DNA of 21,403 nt from CAZYTO01 sp964650405 (GTDB taxonomy: Bacteria > Acidobacteriota > Thermoanaerobaculia > Gp7-AA8): contig CAZYTO010000064.1 in assembly GCA_964650405.1 (NCBI GenBank), positions 1-21,403 of the forward strand, read 5' to 3'. The notes beneath the pieces were generated by a model, which worked only from the letters and a program-made list of their open reading frames with translations, did not search any database and had not been told where the DNA came from. Positions within the stretch are counted from its first letter, which is position 1, and every line of letters starts with the position of its first letter. This document shows positions 6,579-15,900 of the stretch, in pieces. The position numbers and the translations under genes were made by a program.

Positions 6579-8351
6579 TCAGAACGTGTTGGTCTTCACC
6601 TGCCACTGCGAGTTGGTGTTCTTTGGGTCGCCAGTGGTGTTGAGGTGGACAAGTCCGCTGCTGTCCACCCACATGTACTGCTGGTAGGCTTGATTCAGGA
6701 TCCCGGTATAGCTGCCTGCCGGGGGACGGGTGTATGACGACTTCGAAGTCCCATTCCAAAGCTTCACGGACCCGCTGGAGCTGGAGGAGTAGCTGAGGAA
6801 CAACGTCGGATCCGTTGCAGAGCGGAAGAAGTAACCGCCGGTGCCGTCGGCGGTCGGCACCTGGATAAATCCGATGTTCGTGCCCTGGTTGACGTTCACG
6901 ATTGCGTTGTTCTCAATTTTCGCCGTCGTCATGCTGAAACCCGACTTGACGCTGTGCAGGTATACGCGCTGTCCGCTGTCCGCGGGATTCAACGGGATCT
7001 GCCACCCGGCAGGCGGCTGGCTCCAGGTAACGTAATTGATCCACTGCCAATTGAAAAACATGTGCAATGACGTGTCATTCAGATCCGCATAGCCCGGCGT
7101 TGCCTGAACGTTGTAGAGACAAACCTTCTGATTCGTCTGCAGAGTGTTCACGTACGCGGCCTGGCTGCTCGTTCCGACGTCCAGCCCCGTCATGCACGCT
7201 GCCTGGGTCTGACCCGGCCCGGAATCGCCGGTATTGAGAACGTAGGTTGGTCCGCGGTTCCCCTCGTCGTTGTAAAAGCTCGCCATCGAGTTCTCGTCGA
7301 AGCTCAGCCAGTTGTTCACCAATGTCTGCGCCTCGAGCTGAGCCTGACTCTGGCGCTGCGATCCGAGAGGCAGGGCCATGGTGCGGATGAACGCAGCCCA
7401 AAGATCCTTGGTTGCTTCCATCGCCACGAGCGCATTCGTCTTCATGTTGCTCGGGATGTAGCTTCCCCAGCCCAGGCTGAGGTTCGTGCAGTTTGTCCAG
7501 ATCACGTCGCCGCTCGTGTAGTTGAACGTGTTGGGAGCCTGGTGGGTGTGTTGTTCCGAGCCGAGGGCGCAGAGGTAGCTCTTCACCTGCCGCACGGTTA
7601 CGTAGTTGTCAACCGACAGTCGCACGGTGTGCTCGAGACTGAACGAGTCTTCGAACAGATGGGCGGCACGGCCCATGAGAAAGTAGTTGCGATCGACCGT
7701 GTATTGCGTCGAAGTACCGCCGCCATCCCACACACGAATGGCCGTAGTGGGAGCCATGGCCGCGGCGACGAAGTAACTGATGAAGCGCGCCTGCGACTGC
7801 TGGGCCGCGTTGACGCCGCCTTGTCCGCCGCTGTCGTTCCACTGGCGCATGAAGTGGTCATACTGAACCTCGACCGGTTCCTGCGCCACCATGTCGAAGC
7901 AGTTGTACGAGCCGATCGACGACTGGGTGACGTTGAAGCCGGCGATGTCGACCCAGCGCTCGCCGATGATCGGATCGAAGACCAGCTTGTAGGTCGATGC
8001 ATATCGAGGATCGGTGTACGGCATGCTCATGATCCGATTGACCTCCGACTGGGCATTGCTCAGATCGAGGTTTTTGGCTAGTCCGATCGTCCAGTAGCGC
8101 CTCGGGTCGTTGGGATCATTCGGCACCACGGGGTCGTTGGGGTTGAGATGCTTGGGATCGGTGGCCAGCAACACCTCGATGGCGGCACGGCGCGTCAGCC
8201 ACTCGTGCCCCATCGGGATGGCGCTGCCGATGAAGCTGATCGTGACGCCGCTTTGCGTGAATGCGGCGGCCGGCCGGGGAAAGAGCAACAAGCTATTCAG
8301 GATCAGGGCGAGTGCACAGATGGCGGAGAAGGGACGTTTGAAGTTCCTCAT
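6579..8351 (-). CDS. Secreted phospholipase C/P1-nuclease-like protein with C-terminal ricin-like domain
   Basis: A 590-residue exported protein. The signal peptide is residues 1-30, ending PRPAAA. The catalytic-looking part carries likely zinc ligands in the order expected for the zinc-dependent phospholipase C/S1-P1 nuclease fold: H49 (GHEWLTRRAA), D165/H166 (YDHFMRQW) and the diagnostic H231-x3-D235-x5-H241 within GRAAHLFEDSFSLEHTVR. The last 120 residues or so (YLHSVKSGFSM, YFFRSATDPTLFLSY, QYMWVDSSGLVHL, SQWQV) look like a beta-trefoil carbohydrate-binding domain. An NDP-rich segment (about residues 71-83) is a short repeat. A good RBS, AAGGAGA, precedes the ATG at 8351. The likely role is hydrolysis of phospholipid headgroups or nucleic acid outside the cell, with the lectin-like domain for targeting. 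The fold assignment rests on motif spacing alone. Confidence 0.75.
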   Translation of the reverse strand: MRNFKRPFSAICALALILNSLLLFPRPAAAFTQSGVTISFIGSAIPMGHEWLTRRAAIEVLLATDPKHLNPNDPVVPNDPNDPRRYWTIGLAKNLDLSNAQSEVNRIMSMPYTDPRYASTYKLVFDPIIGERWVDIAGFNVTQSSIGSYNCFDMVAQEPVEVQYDHFMRQWNDSGGQGGVNAAQQSQARFISYFVAAAMAPTTAIRVWDGGGTSTQYTVDRNYFLMGRAAHLFEDSFSLEHTVRLSVDNYVTVRQVKSYLCALGSEQHTHQAPNTFNYTSGDVIWTNCTNLSLGWGSYIPSNMKTNALVAMEATKDLWAAFIRTMALPLGSQRQSQAQLEAQTLVNNWLSFDENSMASFYNDEGNRGPTYVLNTGDSGPGQTQAACMTGLDVGTSSQAAYVNTLQTNQKVCLYNVQATPGYADLNDTSLHMFFNWQWINYVTWSQPPAGWQIPLNPADSGQRVYLHSVKSGFSMTTAKIENNAIVNVNQGTNIGFIQVPTADGTGGYFFRSATDPTLFLSYSSSSSGSVKLWNGTSKSSYTRPPAGSYTGILNQAYQQYMWVDSSGLVHLNTTGDPKNTNSQWQVKTNTF

Positions 8352-8396
8352 CGACTCTCCTTTACGTATGTATTCGTGGATTTAGGGGACGCAGGA

Positions 8397-8425
8397 ATCG
8401 TATCGCTTCAGGAAAGCGGCGGCAA
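8397..8425 (-). promoter_or_regulatory. Candidate promoter for the phospholipase-like gene
   Basis: On the minus strand TTGCCG (8420-8425) and TACGAT (8397-8402) are separated by exactly 17 bp. This predicts a leader of about 38 nt ending in the AAGGAGA ribosome binding site. Confidence 0.45.
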
Positions 8426-8446
8426 AGGAAAAACCGCTGCCGCCGC
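8416..8446. repeat. Inverted repeat overlapping the promoter upstream of 8351
   Basis: GCGGCGGCA (8416-8424) and TGCCGCCGC (8438-8446) form a perfect 9-bp inverted repeat with a 13-nt A-rich spacer. The left arm overlaps the proposed -35 box of the minus-strand gene, so a regulatory site is possible. Confidence 0.35.
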
Positions 8447-8577
8447 ATATCAAACCTGACAAGTCACGGCTGCGGGCCACCCGTCCGTCGATCGCGGTAG
8501 GGTTGGTGCCGGGGGGCTACCCGGCGACGCGAGCGCGGGGCTGGATCACTCAGACGTTGCGGGTGCGAGTAAGCTTG

Positions 8578-8599
8578 GCATCGGAGGTGTCTCCGATGC
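8578..8599 (+). promoter_or_regulatory. Start-codon hairpin of the HExxH protein gene
   Basis: GCATCGGAG (8578-8586) and CTCCGATGC (8591-8599) are perfect 9-bp arms around a GTGT loop. The ribosome binding site GGAGGT (8583-8588) lies in the left arm and loop, and the ATG (8596-8598) in the right arm. In RNA this would hide both signals. Confidence 0.55.
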
Positions 8600-9264
8600 G
8601 CGCAGCCATTCGCCTCGCCTGTATGCTCAGCCTCATCGCGTTTGTCTCACCGTCAATGTTTGCCAAGGACGTGAAGATCGAAAAGAAGAAGCCGAAGATC
8701 GAGAAAAAGGCGATCGACAAGAATAACCCGCCGCCGCTCGAGGCGGGCGAAGACGCCGTCACGCTCTGCGACTTTTCCTGCGAGGCGGAGTTCGACACGG
8801 AAGGCAAACCGCAGGAGAAGCCGTCGCCGGAAGGCTGCCAGGTCACGATCACGGTCAGCGTTGCTTCGGTCGAGATCGATCTCGATATCACCGAGTGGCT
8901 GCCGGAGGGCGCGCCAGAGCAACTCAAGCGGCACGAAGAGGGACACGCTGATATCTGCGAAAAGGTCTACGAAGACGCGAAGAAAGCCGCCGAGGAGGCG
9001 GCGAAGAAGTTCGGTAAGAAGACGATCACCGGCCGCGGGAAAAACTGCCAAGAGGCGACCGAAGACGCACAGAGGATGGCGGTCACCGCCTTCTGCGACG
9101 AGTACCACGGTAGAACGCAGGCGGTGGCGCAGCGTGTCTCGAAGATCTACGACGATCTCACCGACCACGGAAAGAACAAGAAGCCCGAGGCGGGGAAAGC
9201 AGTGAAACAGGCGTTCGAGAAAGACAAGGAAAACGAGAAGGGCAAAGAGAAGCCAAAGAAGTAA
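8596..9264 (+). CDS. Exported HExxH protein, DUF922-like putative metalloprotease
   Basis: A 222-residue protein read from the ATG at 8596. I chose this start, not upstream in-frame ATGs, because GGAGGT precedes it and a signal peptide begins there (MRAAIRLACMLSLIAFVSPS, cut near residue 23). A lysine-rich stretch follows. The zinc-binding HExxH is HEEGH, residues 113-117 in LKRHEEGHADICEKVYEDAK. The later YDDLTDHG (185-192) matches the second conserved motif I associate with the DUF922 family of putative secreted Zn proteases. Six cysteines (58, 62, 81, 121, 151, 167) could form disulfides. The tail (about 193-222) is very rich in Lys and Glu. The gene is monocistronic and convergent with the gene ending at 9306, only 41 bp away, without a visible terminator. 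No substrate can be named. Confidence 0.8.
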   Translation: MRAAIRLACMLSLIAFVSPSMFAKDVKIEKKKPKIEKKAIDKNNPPPLEAGEDAVTLCDFSCEAEFDTEGKPQEKPSPEGCQVTITVSVASVEIDLDITEWLPEGAPEQLKRHEEGHADICEKVYEDAKKAAEEAAKKFGKKTITGRGKNCQEATEDAQRMAVTAFCDEYHGRTQAVAQRVSKIYDDLTDHGKNKKPEAGKAVKQAFEKDKENEKGKEKPKK

Positions 9265-9305
9265 GCGCGGCGCGTCGCCGGCACGCGCAGTCCATCCCCG
9301 CCCGC

Positions 9306-11696
9306 CTACCGCCCCTGATGCGCCAGCCGCAGAATCTCTGCTGCAACCCGGAGATGCGTATTCACGATCTGGGCGCGTTGCTGCTCCGCTTTCGCGTCGC
9401 GGAGGGGCATCAGGTTTTGCGCGAGCACGGCGAACGTTTGCACCCAGGTCAGGTTGCGGTCGATCACGCGGCCGCTGTCGTATTCGACGGACGGGACGTC
9501 GTCGACGTGCGGCGGAATCCCTTGCGTGACCCGGGCCACCTCCGTCGGGCCGAGCAGCAGCGCGGGGAGGAGATCGGCGGGGGTGCGGATGCCGATCTCC
9601 GACAGCTCGTCGCGACGGCGGGGGTCAAGGGGGGCGGGGTGGGGGGGGAGGGGGTCCCTCCGGGTTTGAGGGCGTCCGTGGAGGTTGGGGAAGGGGTTCG
9701 GCGGGTTCGGCACATACCAGATGGTCGTGTTGGGAAAGACGTCGCGAAAGGCGCGGACGATCTGCAGGTAATTGCGCGTGGTCAGCGAGTACATGGGCAG
9801 CCACATCGAGATTACGCCGCCGGGATTGAGCCTCTGCCTGCAGAGCTCGAAGTAGTCACGCGTGTACAGCGAGCCGTTGCCTGCATAGCGGGGGTGGATG
9901 GAGTCGGAGAGGATGACGTCGAACGTCTCGCGGGCCGCCATCACGTAATTGCGGCCGTCGTTGATCTCGACGTGCACCCGCGGGTCGCGCAGCACGCCGT
10001 GATTCACGCTTCCCAGGCGCGCATTCGACACGTCCAGCACCTCGGGCGAGATCTCGGCGATGGTGATGTTCGAGACGGGATGCCGCGACACCGCCCAGGC
10101 CGTCCCGCCGCTGCCGAATCCGATGTGCAGGATGCGCTTCGGATTCGCGTGCAGCAACAACGGGATGTGGCCCTGCAGTTTCTGCGTACCGATCAAATCG
10201 TCCGCGGTGCCGGCCACGTTGACGCCGTTCAGCTCGAGCGAGAGGGCACGGGGAGCGAGCTGGCGAAGGGTGACGGTGGCCGTCACGTCTTCGCGGAAGA
10301 GGAGAATCGGCACGTGCTCTTCCGTAAACAGGCCGGCCGAGAGGATGACCTGATCGGGTTTGGCGGCGAGAACGGCCACGGCGACGATGGCCGCCGCGAT
10401 GACGATCGTCAACCGTTTGCGCAGGAACCACGCACCGATGGCCAGGTTGACGATGGCCATCAGAAAGAGGCCGTTCTGCGACCCGATCAGACGAATGAGC
10501 GCGAAGCCGGCCAGCAGGGACCCGCTGATGCTTCCGATCGTGTTGGCCAGATAAACCTTCCCCACCGAGCGCGCCTCCCCCTCGCGCGCACTCATCTCGT
10601 ACAACCGCACGGTCAATGGAAACGCGGCGCCCATGAGCGCGGTCGGGATCAACAACAGGATGAGGACGCCGCCGAGAAGGATGGGGAAGGGCGTGCTTAG
10701 GTGCGCCGCGTTGGAGAGCGGGACCAGAGCGCTGAAGAGATCGGGAAGGCGCGTGAAGGCATGGACCTGCAGCGCGAGCGCTGCGCCGAGGGCCAGCTCG
10801 ATCGATCCCAGCGCGGACGCGGCGTCGATCCGCCGCACGAATCGCATCAGGATCGCGCTGCCGGCGGCGATGCCGATCAGAAACGCGAACAGCATCATCG
10901 AGTACGCGTAGACGCTGCTGCCGATGTGGAGCACGAGGATGCGCGACCAGAACACCTCGTCCGCGATCGCGGCCAATCCCATCAGGAGCGAGGCGGCCAG
11001 AACGAATTGCGATCGGAGGCGTGGCGGTGGCGTCGGTTGCTCTTCCGGTGCGCTTCGGATGGATTGTCGCGGAATGAGAAGGACGACGGCGGCCAGCGTG
11101 AAATTTAACATGACGGCGGCGAAGATCGTCGCCAGCAGCCCGAAGCGGGGAATCAGGACGAATCCCGCCAGCGCGACGCCGGCGGTTGCGCCGAACGTAT
11201 TGGCGGCGTACAGCGCCGACACCGCCCGCCCGCTCCCCTTCCCGTCGCCGGTGAACCACCGGACGAGCAGCGGCAAGGTGCCGCCCATCAGGATCGTCGG
11301 CGGCAGAAGGAACAGAGCGGCGAGCGCGCCGCGCAGGAGGGTCGTCAGCAGCGGGCTGCCATGGACCGCGGGAAACGCGGCGACGTAGGCGCCATTGAGC
11401 AGCTTGAACGCGTTCGGCGAGAACGCACCGATGCTGCCGATCAGCGCTTCGACAGTGGCGTAGACGAGCAGCAATCGCTGTGGGGCGATCGGGCGGCGGA
11501 AGAGGAAGGCGCCGATGCCGAGCCCGCCGAGGAAGACGGCAATAAGGGTCGCGGCGGCGTAGACGGTGTTGCCAAAGATGAGGCCGAGATACTTCAGCCA
11601 GACGATCTGGTAGAGCAATGCGCTGATGCCGGAGGCAAAAAAGAGGGAGAGAAGGGCGAGGCCGCCGCCGCGTCGTCTGCCGCTCTCGACCGTCAC
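9306..11696 (-). CDS. Membrane-fused spermidine synthase-like protein
   Basis: A 796-residue polytopic protein. The N-terminal part (to about residue 470) is a run of hydrophobic helices starting LALLSLFFASGISALLYQIV, typical of fused MFS-like/spermidine synthase proteins. The C-terminal domain is a Rossmann methyltransferase-like fold: ILHIGFGSGGTAWAVS (about 520-535) binds the nucleotide-like cofactor, IAEISPEVL follows, and DVILSDSIHPRYAGNGSLYT holds the conserved acidic site of polyamine synthases. The real substrate of these membrane-fused proteins is unsettled. The start is GTG at 11696-11694, without an RBS but 7 nt after a TACCCT box. Residues about 661-695 are an odd Pro/Arg-rich segment (PNPPNPFPNLHGRP, then DPLPPHPAPLDPRRR). 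It stands where relatives usually carry a conserved LLxGS-like strand. The reading frame is normal again at DELSEIGIRTPADLL. Confidence 0.88.
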   Translation of the reverse strand: MTVESGRRRGGGLALLSLFFASGISALLYQIVWLKYLGLIFGNTVYAAATLIAVFLGGLGIGAFLFRRPIAPQRLLLVYATVEALIGSIGAFSPNAFKLLNGAYVAAFPAVHGSPLLTTLLRGALAALFLLPPTILMGGTLPLLVRWFTGDGKGSGRAVSALYAANTFGATAGVALAGFVLIPRFGLLATIFAAVMLNFTLAAVVLLIPRQSIRSAPEEQPTPPPRLRSQFVLAASLLMGLAAIADEVFWSRILVLHIGSSVYAYSMMLFAFLIGIAAGSAILMRFVRRIDAASALGSIELALGAALALQVHAFTRLPDLFSALVPLSNAAHLSTPFPILLGGVLILLLIPTALMGAAFPLTVRLYEMSAREGEARSVGKVYLANTIGSISGSLLAGFALIRLIGSQNGLFLMAIVNLAIGAWFLRKRLTIVIAAAIVAVAVLAAKPDQVILSAGLFTEEHVPILLFREDVTATVTLRQLAPRALSLELNGVNVAGTADDLIGTQKLQGHIPLLLHANPKRILHIGFGSGGTAWAVSRHPVSNITIAEISPEVLDVSNARLGSVNHGVLRDPRVHVEINDGRNYVMAARETFDVILSDSIHPRYAGNGSLYTRDYFELCRQRLNPGGVISMWLPMYSLTTRNYLQIVRAFRDVFPNTTIWYVPNPPNPFPNLHGRPQTRRDPLPPHPAPLDPRRRDELSEIGIRTPADLLPALLLGPTEVARVTQGIPPHVDDVPSVEYDSGRVIDRNLTWVQTFAVLAQNLMPLRDAKAEQQRAQIVNTHLRVAAEILRLAHQGR
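9620..9654 (+). other. Guanine-run tract with G-quadruplex potential inside a coding region
   Basis: The plus strand has runs of 5, 6, 4, 8 and 5 G, separated by TCAA, C, T and A. This exceeds the usual four-run criterion for G-quadruplex formation. On the minus strand it encodes the Pro-rich segment of the spermidine-synthase-like protein. Runs of this length are also prone to slippage and to assembly error. Confidence 0.75.
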
Positions 11697-11703
11697 GCGG
11701 CGA

Positions 11704-11712
11704 AGGGTAGCA
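11704..11712 (-). promoter_or_regulatory. Candidate extended -10 box (TGCTACCCT)
   Basis: On the minus strand TGCTACCCT ends 7 nt before the GTG start at 11696. That spacing predicts a leaderless transcript, in keeping with the absence of an RBS. Confidence 0.35.
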
Positions 11713-11808
11713 TGCAGGAAAGCGGCGAATGCGCGAGGACTCGAGCCTCGATGACTCGCTCCGGAGGCGACGGTCCTGGACCATGGAACGATACGCCCGA
11801 GGGCATCC

Positions 11809-12669
11809 TCATCGCGCCGGCCCCGCGGCTCCGCTCAGCGTCTCCATCGCTTTCGCCAGCGACCGCTCGGCGGCGGCGAGGGCTTGGGCAGTCTTCTTTC
11901 CCTCGTTCCAAGCCATCCGTGCTGCTTCTTTCGCCTCGGCGTAGCGGGCCTCGACCTCCTGTTTCTGCGTTTCCGCCGCGGCGAGGCGCGCGTTGGCTTT
12001 CGCCACCGCGGATTCCGCGCGTTCCGCATCACGATGGGCCTCGCGCAGCGCCTTTTCGGCGGCCTGCACGGCTTCGCGCAGGCGGGCACGCGTCACGGCC
12101 GGAGCTTCGACCGGTTTCGGAGCACGGAAGAGGAGCACCTTCTCCGCCTGCAGCTTTTTCCCGCCCATCAGTACGGCAAGGGCGTCGAATCCCGGCGGTT
12201 CGAGATCGGCGGTCAGGCGACCGGCTTGGGGAGCGCCTTCGGTGCTACCCCAGGCCGTGAGCGCTTCGAGCGTGGCCGACACGCGACGCATCGAATCGGC
12301 CGAGGCGGCGCTTCCGGCCTCCTCGAGAATGGCCGAGGCTTTCGTCAGCAGGGTGGCCGTCATCTGCTTCTTCTCGTCGAGGAGCGCGCGCAGGTCGGCG
12401 TTCCGGAGCTGCCCGGTCTGGGCCTTGCGAACCCGCTCGCCGAGGGTGAGCAGGCGCTCGATGGACTTCGGATCTTGCCAGTAGAGCTGGTTCACCGCCC
12501 AGGCCGGCCCGGGTGGCTTGACGAGCGCCTTCACGCGCTCTGCGTCCAGCGTCCACCCTTCGCTCTTCAGGCGCTTCGCGAGTGCATTGCGAGCCCCGGT
12601 GAACTCCGGGATGGGAAGTTGGAAGAGGGCGTCGATCTCTGCCCCGATGTCCGACCCGCGCCTGGCCAT
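11809..12669 (-). CDS. Coiled-coil protein of unknown function, full-length paralog of the gene at 1-113
   Basis: A 286-residue cytoplasmic protein with no signal peptide. I place the start at the ATG at 12669-12667 (MARRGSDIG). It has GGAGGAG at 9 nt, and the paralog at 1-113 starts at the same point; the ATG six codons upstream lies before the RBS and is absent from the paralog. The N-terminal half has LPIPEFTGARNALAKRL, VKALVKPPGPAWAVNQLYW and DLRALLDEKKQMTATLL. The C-terminal half (about 195-275) is alanine- and glutamate-rich and strongly predicted as a coiled coil (AAEKALREAHRDAERAESAV and onward). Similar AWAVNQ proteins occur in Actinobacteria and Acidobacteriota without assigned function. 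It lies 112 bp upstream of the spermidine-synthase-like gene on the same strand, and may be cotranscribed with it. Confidence 0.85.
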   Translation of the reverse strand: MARRGSDIGAEIDALFQLPIPEFTGARNALAKRLKSEGWTLDAERVKALVKPPGPAWAVNQLYWQDPKSIERLLTLGERVRKAQTGQLRNADLRALLDEKKQMTATLLTKASAILEEAGSAASADSMRRVSATLEALTAWGSTEGAPQAGRLTADLEPPGFDALAVLMGGKKLQAEKVLLFRAPKPVEAPAVTRARLREAVQAAEKALREAHRDAERAESAVAKANARLAAAETQKQEVEARYAEAKEAARMAWNEGKKTAQALAAAERSLAKAMETLSGAAGPAR

Positions 12670-12706
12670 GTTTCGTCGCTCCTCCACTCAGGTTAGCAGG
12701 ACCGGC
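12670..12706 (-). promoter_or_regulatory. Upstream region conserved between the two coiled-coil paralogs
   Basis: It contains the RBS GGAGGAG (12679-12685) and a TGCTAACCT string (12690-12698, minus). It aligns base for base with 114-150, with four mismatches in the comparison. Identity ends just after the shared ACCGGCGC (plus-strand sense). Confidence 0.4.
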
Positions 12707-12920
12707 GCGCCGGAATTGCGTCGCGCTTGTTACTCACACCCTCGCGTGGCCGTCCTGATCTATCGCCGTTCACCGGCCGCTCGGCCGTCGAGCTAGTCAC
12801 GAGTGCTCGGCAGCATAGCGTGCTGAACGCACACTACCCGGTCCTCGTTGTCGAGGGCCGGAACGGCATCTATCAAAACCCGGCCACCTCTTCGCAGGCA
12901 TGCCTCGTGAAATGTGGGGA

Positions 12921-12929
12921 TGCTAGGAT
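12921..12929 (+). promoter_or_regulatory. Candidate extended -10 box (TGCTAGGAT) of the DUF748 gene
   Basis: TGCTAGGAT predicts transcription from about 12936. That would exclude the in-frame ATGs at 12914 and 12920 and favour the GTG at 12956, which has AGGAG 13 nt upstream and GGGA closer by. Confidence 0.35.
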
Positions 12930-12955
12930 CGCCGGGCAGGAGCCGGGATTCCGTC

Positions 12956-15900
12956 GTGCCGGAAGAAACGTCTACAGATCGAAAGGCCGGGCGGCCGAGG
13001 CGCCGCAGCGGGCTGCGTTTCCTCGCGGCGGCCGGCATCGCGTTGTTCCTCTACACGCTTGCCGGGTTTCTGCTCGTCCCGCGGCTGGTGCGCTGGGCGA
13101 TCCAGGAGAAGGGCGGAGCGGCGCTGCACCGCCAGGTCACGGTCCGTGAGGTCTCGTTCAATCCGTTCACGCTCGATCTCGACCTGGGCCGGCTGCAGAT
13201 CCGCGATCTGGACCGGCGGCCGCTGTTCTCGCTCGAGCGCCTCCACCTCCGGCTCGGACTCTCCGGCATCTTCCGGCGGGCCTGGCGGCTGCGGGAGCTT
13301 CGCATCGACCGGCCCAGTGTCGCGCTGCGCATTCTTCGGGACGGCAAGCTCAGTATCGCCGACCTCCTCACGCACGACGATCAGTCCTCCACCCTGACCC
13401 GCCTCATCATCGACCGGCTGGCCATTGGCGAGGGAAAGCTCGACTTCATCGACGAATCCGTCAGGCCGCCTGTTGCCGTCAGCCTGACTCCGATGAACGC
13501 GGAGGTGCGCGACCTGGTCACGCTTCCCGAAGGGCGGGGCGAGCACACGCTCACCATTGCGTTCGCGGGGGATGGCACTAAGCTCGAGGGCGCGAAGAGC
13601 GACGCGAAGAGCACGATCCGGATGACCGGCCAGCAGACCATCTCGCCGTTCGGTCTCACCGGACGGATCGAGGCGCACAACATCGACCTTCCCGCGCTTG
13701 CGGAACGGCTCGCTCCCGGATCGGCGATTCTGCTGCGCGGCGGAGGAGCCGATGTCAGTGTCGACTACCGCCTGCGGCGCGTCGCGGCCGGCGGACTGCA
13801 GCTCGAGGCCACCCGCGGCGATTTGACCGCCACCGGCCTCGCGCTCTCTCCGAGGGGCCAGAGCCCTAGCCAGGGCAAAGGCAACGCCCAGACCACCGCC
13901 CAAAGCCCCGCCCAGCTCGACATCCCGCGGCTCGAGGTTCGCGACGCCCGGATCGCCTTTCCGGCGCGGCGCGTGGACATCGCATCCGTGCGCATCCTCG
14001 AGCCGCGCGGCTCGCTGGGCTGGGACCCTCAGGGACGATTCGACTGGACCAGTCCAGGCGGCGTGGCTCCGTCCCAGCAGCCGTCGCCTTCAACGCCCCC
14101 ATCGGCACAGGCCACCGCCGCCGCGCCGTGGACGGTGAAGCTGGACAAAGCAACGATCGAGCGCGGGGCCCTTCACATCGAGGACGGGCAGCCGGCCACT
14201 CCCGTGCGCCTCGATCTCGACGGGATGACCATCGAGGCTACCGGGATCTCGAACAGTGCCGCGACGCCCATCGCCGTGACTGCCGCGGCAAATGCGAACG
14301 GCGGCGGCCGCATCTCGCTCCACGGGACGCTCGTTCCGTCGCCGTTTTCCCTCGACTGCCAGAGCTCCCTGGCCGTCATCGACCTCACCCCCTTCCACCC
14401 GTACACCGACTCCATCCGCGGCCTCACCCTGGCCGGCGGCAACCTCGGCTTCGACGGACGCATGCTCTTCTCTGCGCAGCAGCCATACCTGATCGACGGC
14501 AGCGGGACGGTGAACAGCCTCCAGTTTCTCGACGGGAGTCAACAGCAGCTCCTCGGCTGCCGAACGGCAGCCCTTCGCCGGCTCCGGCTCGACGGGTCCT
14601 CGTCGCGATTCCGAATCCAGGCCGTCGACGTGGACGGGCTGTACGCGAACGTCGTCATCGACAAGCAGAAGAACCTCAATCTCTCCGGCATCGGCTCCTC
14701 TTCCGGACCGAAAGACGCGGCGAAGGACGCGAAGAAGGGCTCGTTCGGCGTCGGGCGGATCAACATCCGGGACGGCACGATCGACTATCGGGATGACAGC
14801 CTGGTGCTGCCGTTCGCCACGGCCATCCGCTCCGCGAACGGAACGATCAGCGATTTCTCCACCACCGGCACCGCTGCCGCGACCATCCGCATCAACGGGG
14901 ACGTGGCCGAGCACGGGTCGCTGAAGGCGGAAGGGACGATGCAGACGGCTGATCCGTTCGCCGGAACCGAGCTGTCGATGCGATTCAAGAGCATTCCCAT
15001 GCCCAAGCTGACGCCGTATTTCGCCGAGTTTGCCGGCTACGAGATCGAGCGTGGCTCACTGGACGTCGATCTTCACTACCGGATCGTCGATCGCAAGCTG
15101 GCGGGGGATCATCGCGTCATGGCCACGGACCTGACCTTGGGGCAGAAGGTGGGCGGAACGAAGGCCGGGTTCGCGGTGCGGCTCGCCGTGGCCCTGCTCA
15201 AAGACCGCAACGGCCTGATCGCCCTCCAGGTTCCCATCGAAGGAAACGTCGACTCGCCGGAGTTCAACTACCGGGCCGTCTTCTGGCAGGCGGTGAAGAC
15301 GATCCTCGGCAATGCCGCCAAGTACCCGTTCCGCGCCCTGGGGCGCTCCATGGGAATGGACGGCGAGAATCTCGAGCTGGTGTCGTTCGACCCGGGCACG
15401 GCCACCTTCATTCCCACCGAGGGGGAGAAGCTGAAGAAGATCGCCGGGGAGCTGGCGGCACGGCCGGAGCTCACGCTCGAAATCGAAGGACGCTTCGATC
15501 CGGAGCTCGACGCAGAGGAGATGCGGAAGGCGAAGCTCGAGTCGCTGATCGCCGCACGCCGGGAGGCCCCAACGGCGGGAGCGGCGGAGCCTCCCTCCCT
15601 CGAAACGATCCTCGAGGGCCTCTACTCGGAAGCATTCACCCCCGAACGCCTGGCGCGCGAGCGCGCGAAATTCACGACGGCGCCAGTGGCACTGCCCGCG
15701 CCGTCGCCCAAGCCACCGCCCGAGCCGCTGAAGAGCGACCGTGCACGCAAGGCTCCGGCGCCGCCCGCGACTGCTGCCCCAGCAACGACTGCGTCAGCTA
15801 CGCCACCCAGCTTCGACGGAGACGGCTTCTACGACGAGATCCGCACGCAGCTCGTTGCCGCCCAGGTCATCAGCACCGACGAGCTTCGTGCGCTCGGCCG

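Noticed and set aside
9856..11784. 642-residue minus-strand frame overlapping the spermidine-synthase-like gene
   Set aside because: Arg-rich translation with no hydrophobic helices; the neighbouring frame has helices and the cofactor motif.
12670..12955. Gene in the divergent gap between the coiled-coil and DUF748 genes
   Set aside because: Short frames only, with no motif or RBS; the gap is adequately explained by two promoter regions.
12923..13903. 326-residue minus-strand frame opposite the DUF748 gene
   Set aside because: Antisense shadow of the conserved DUF748 N-terminal region.
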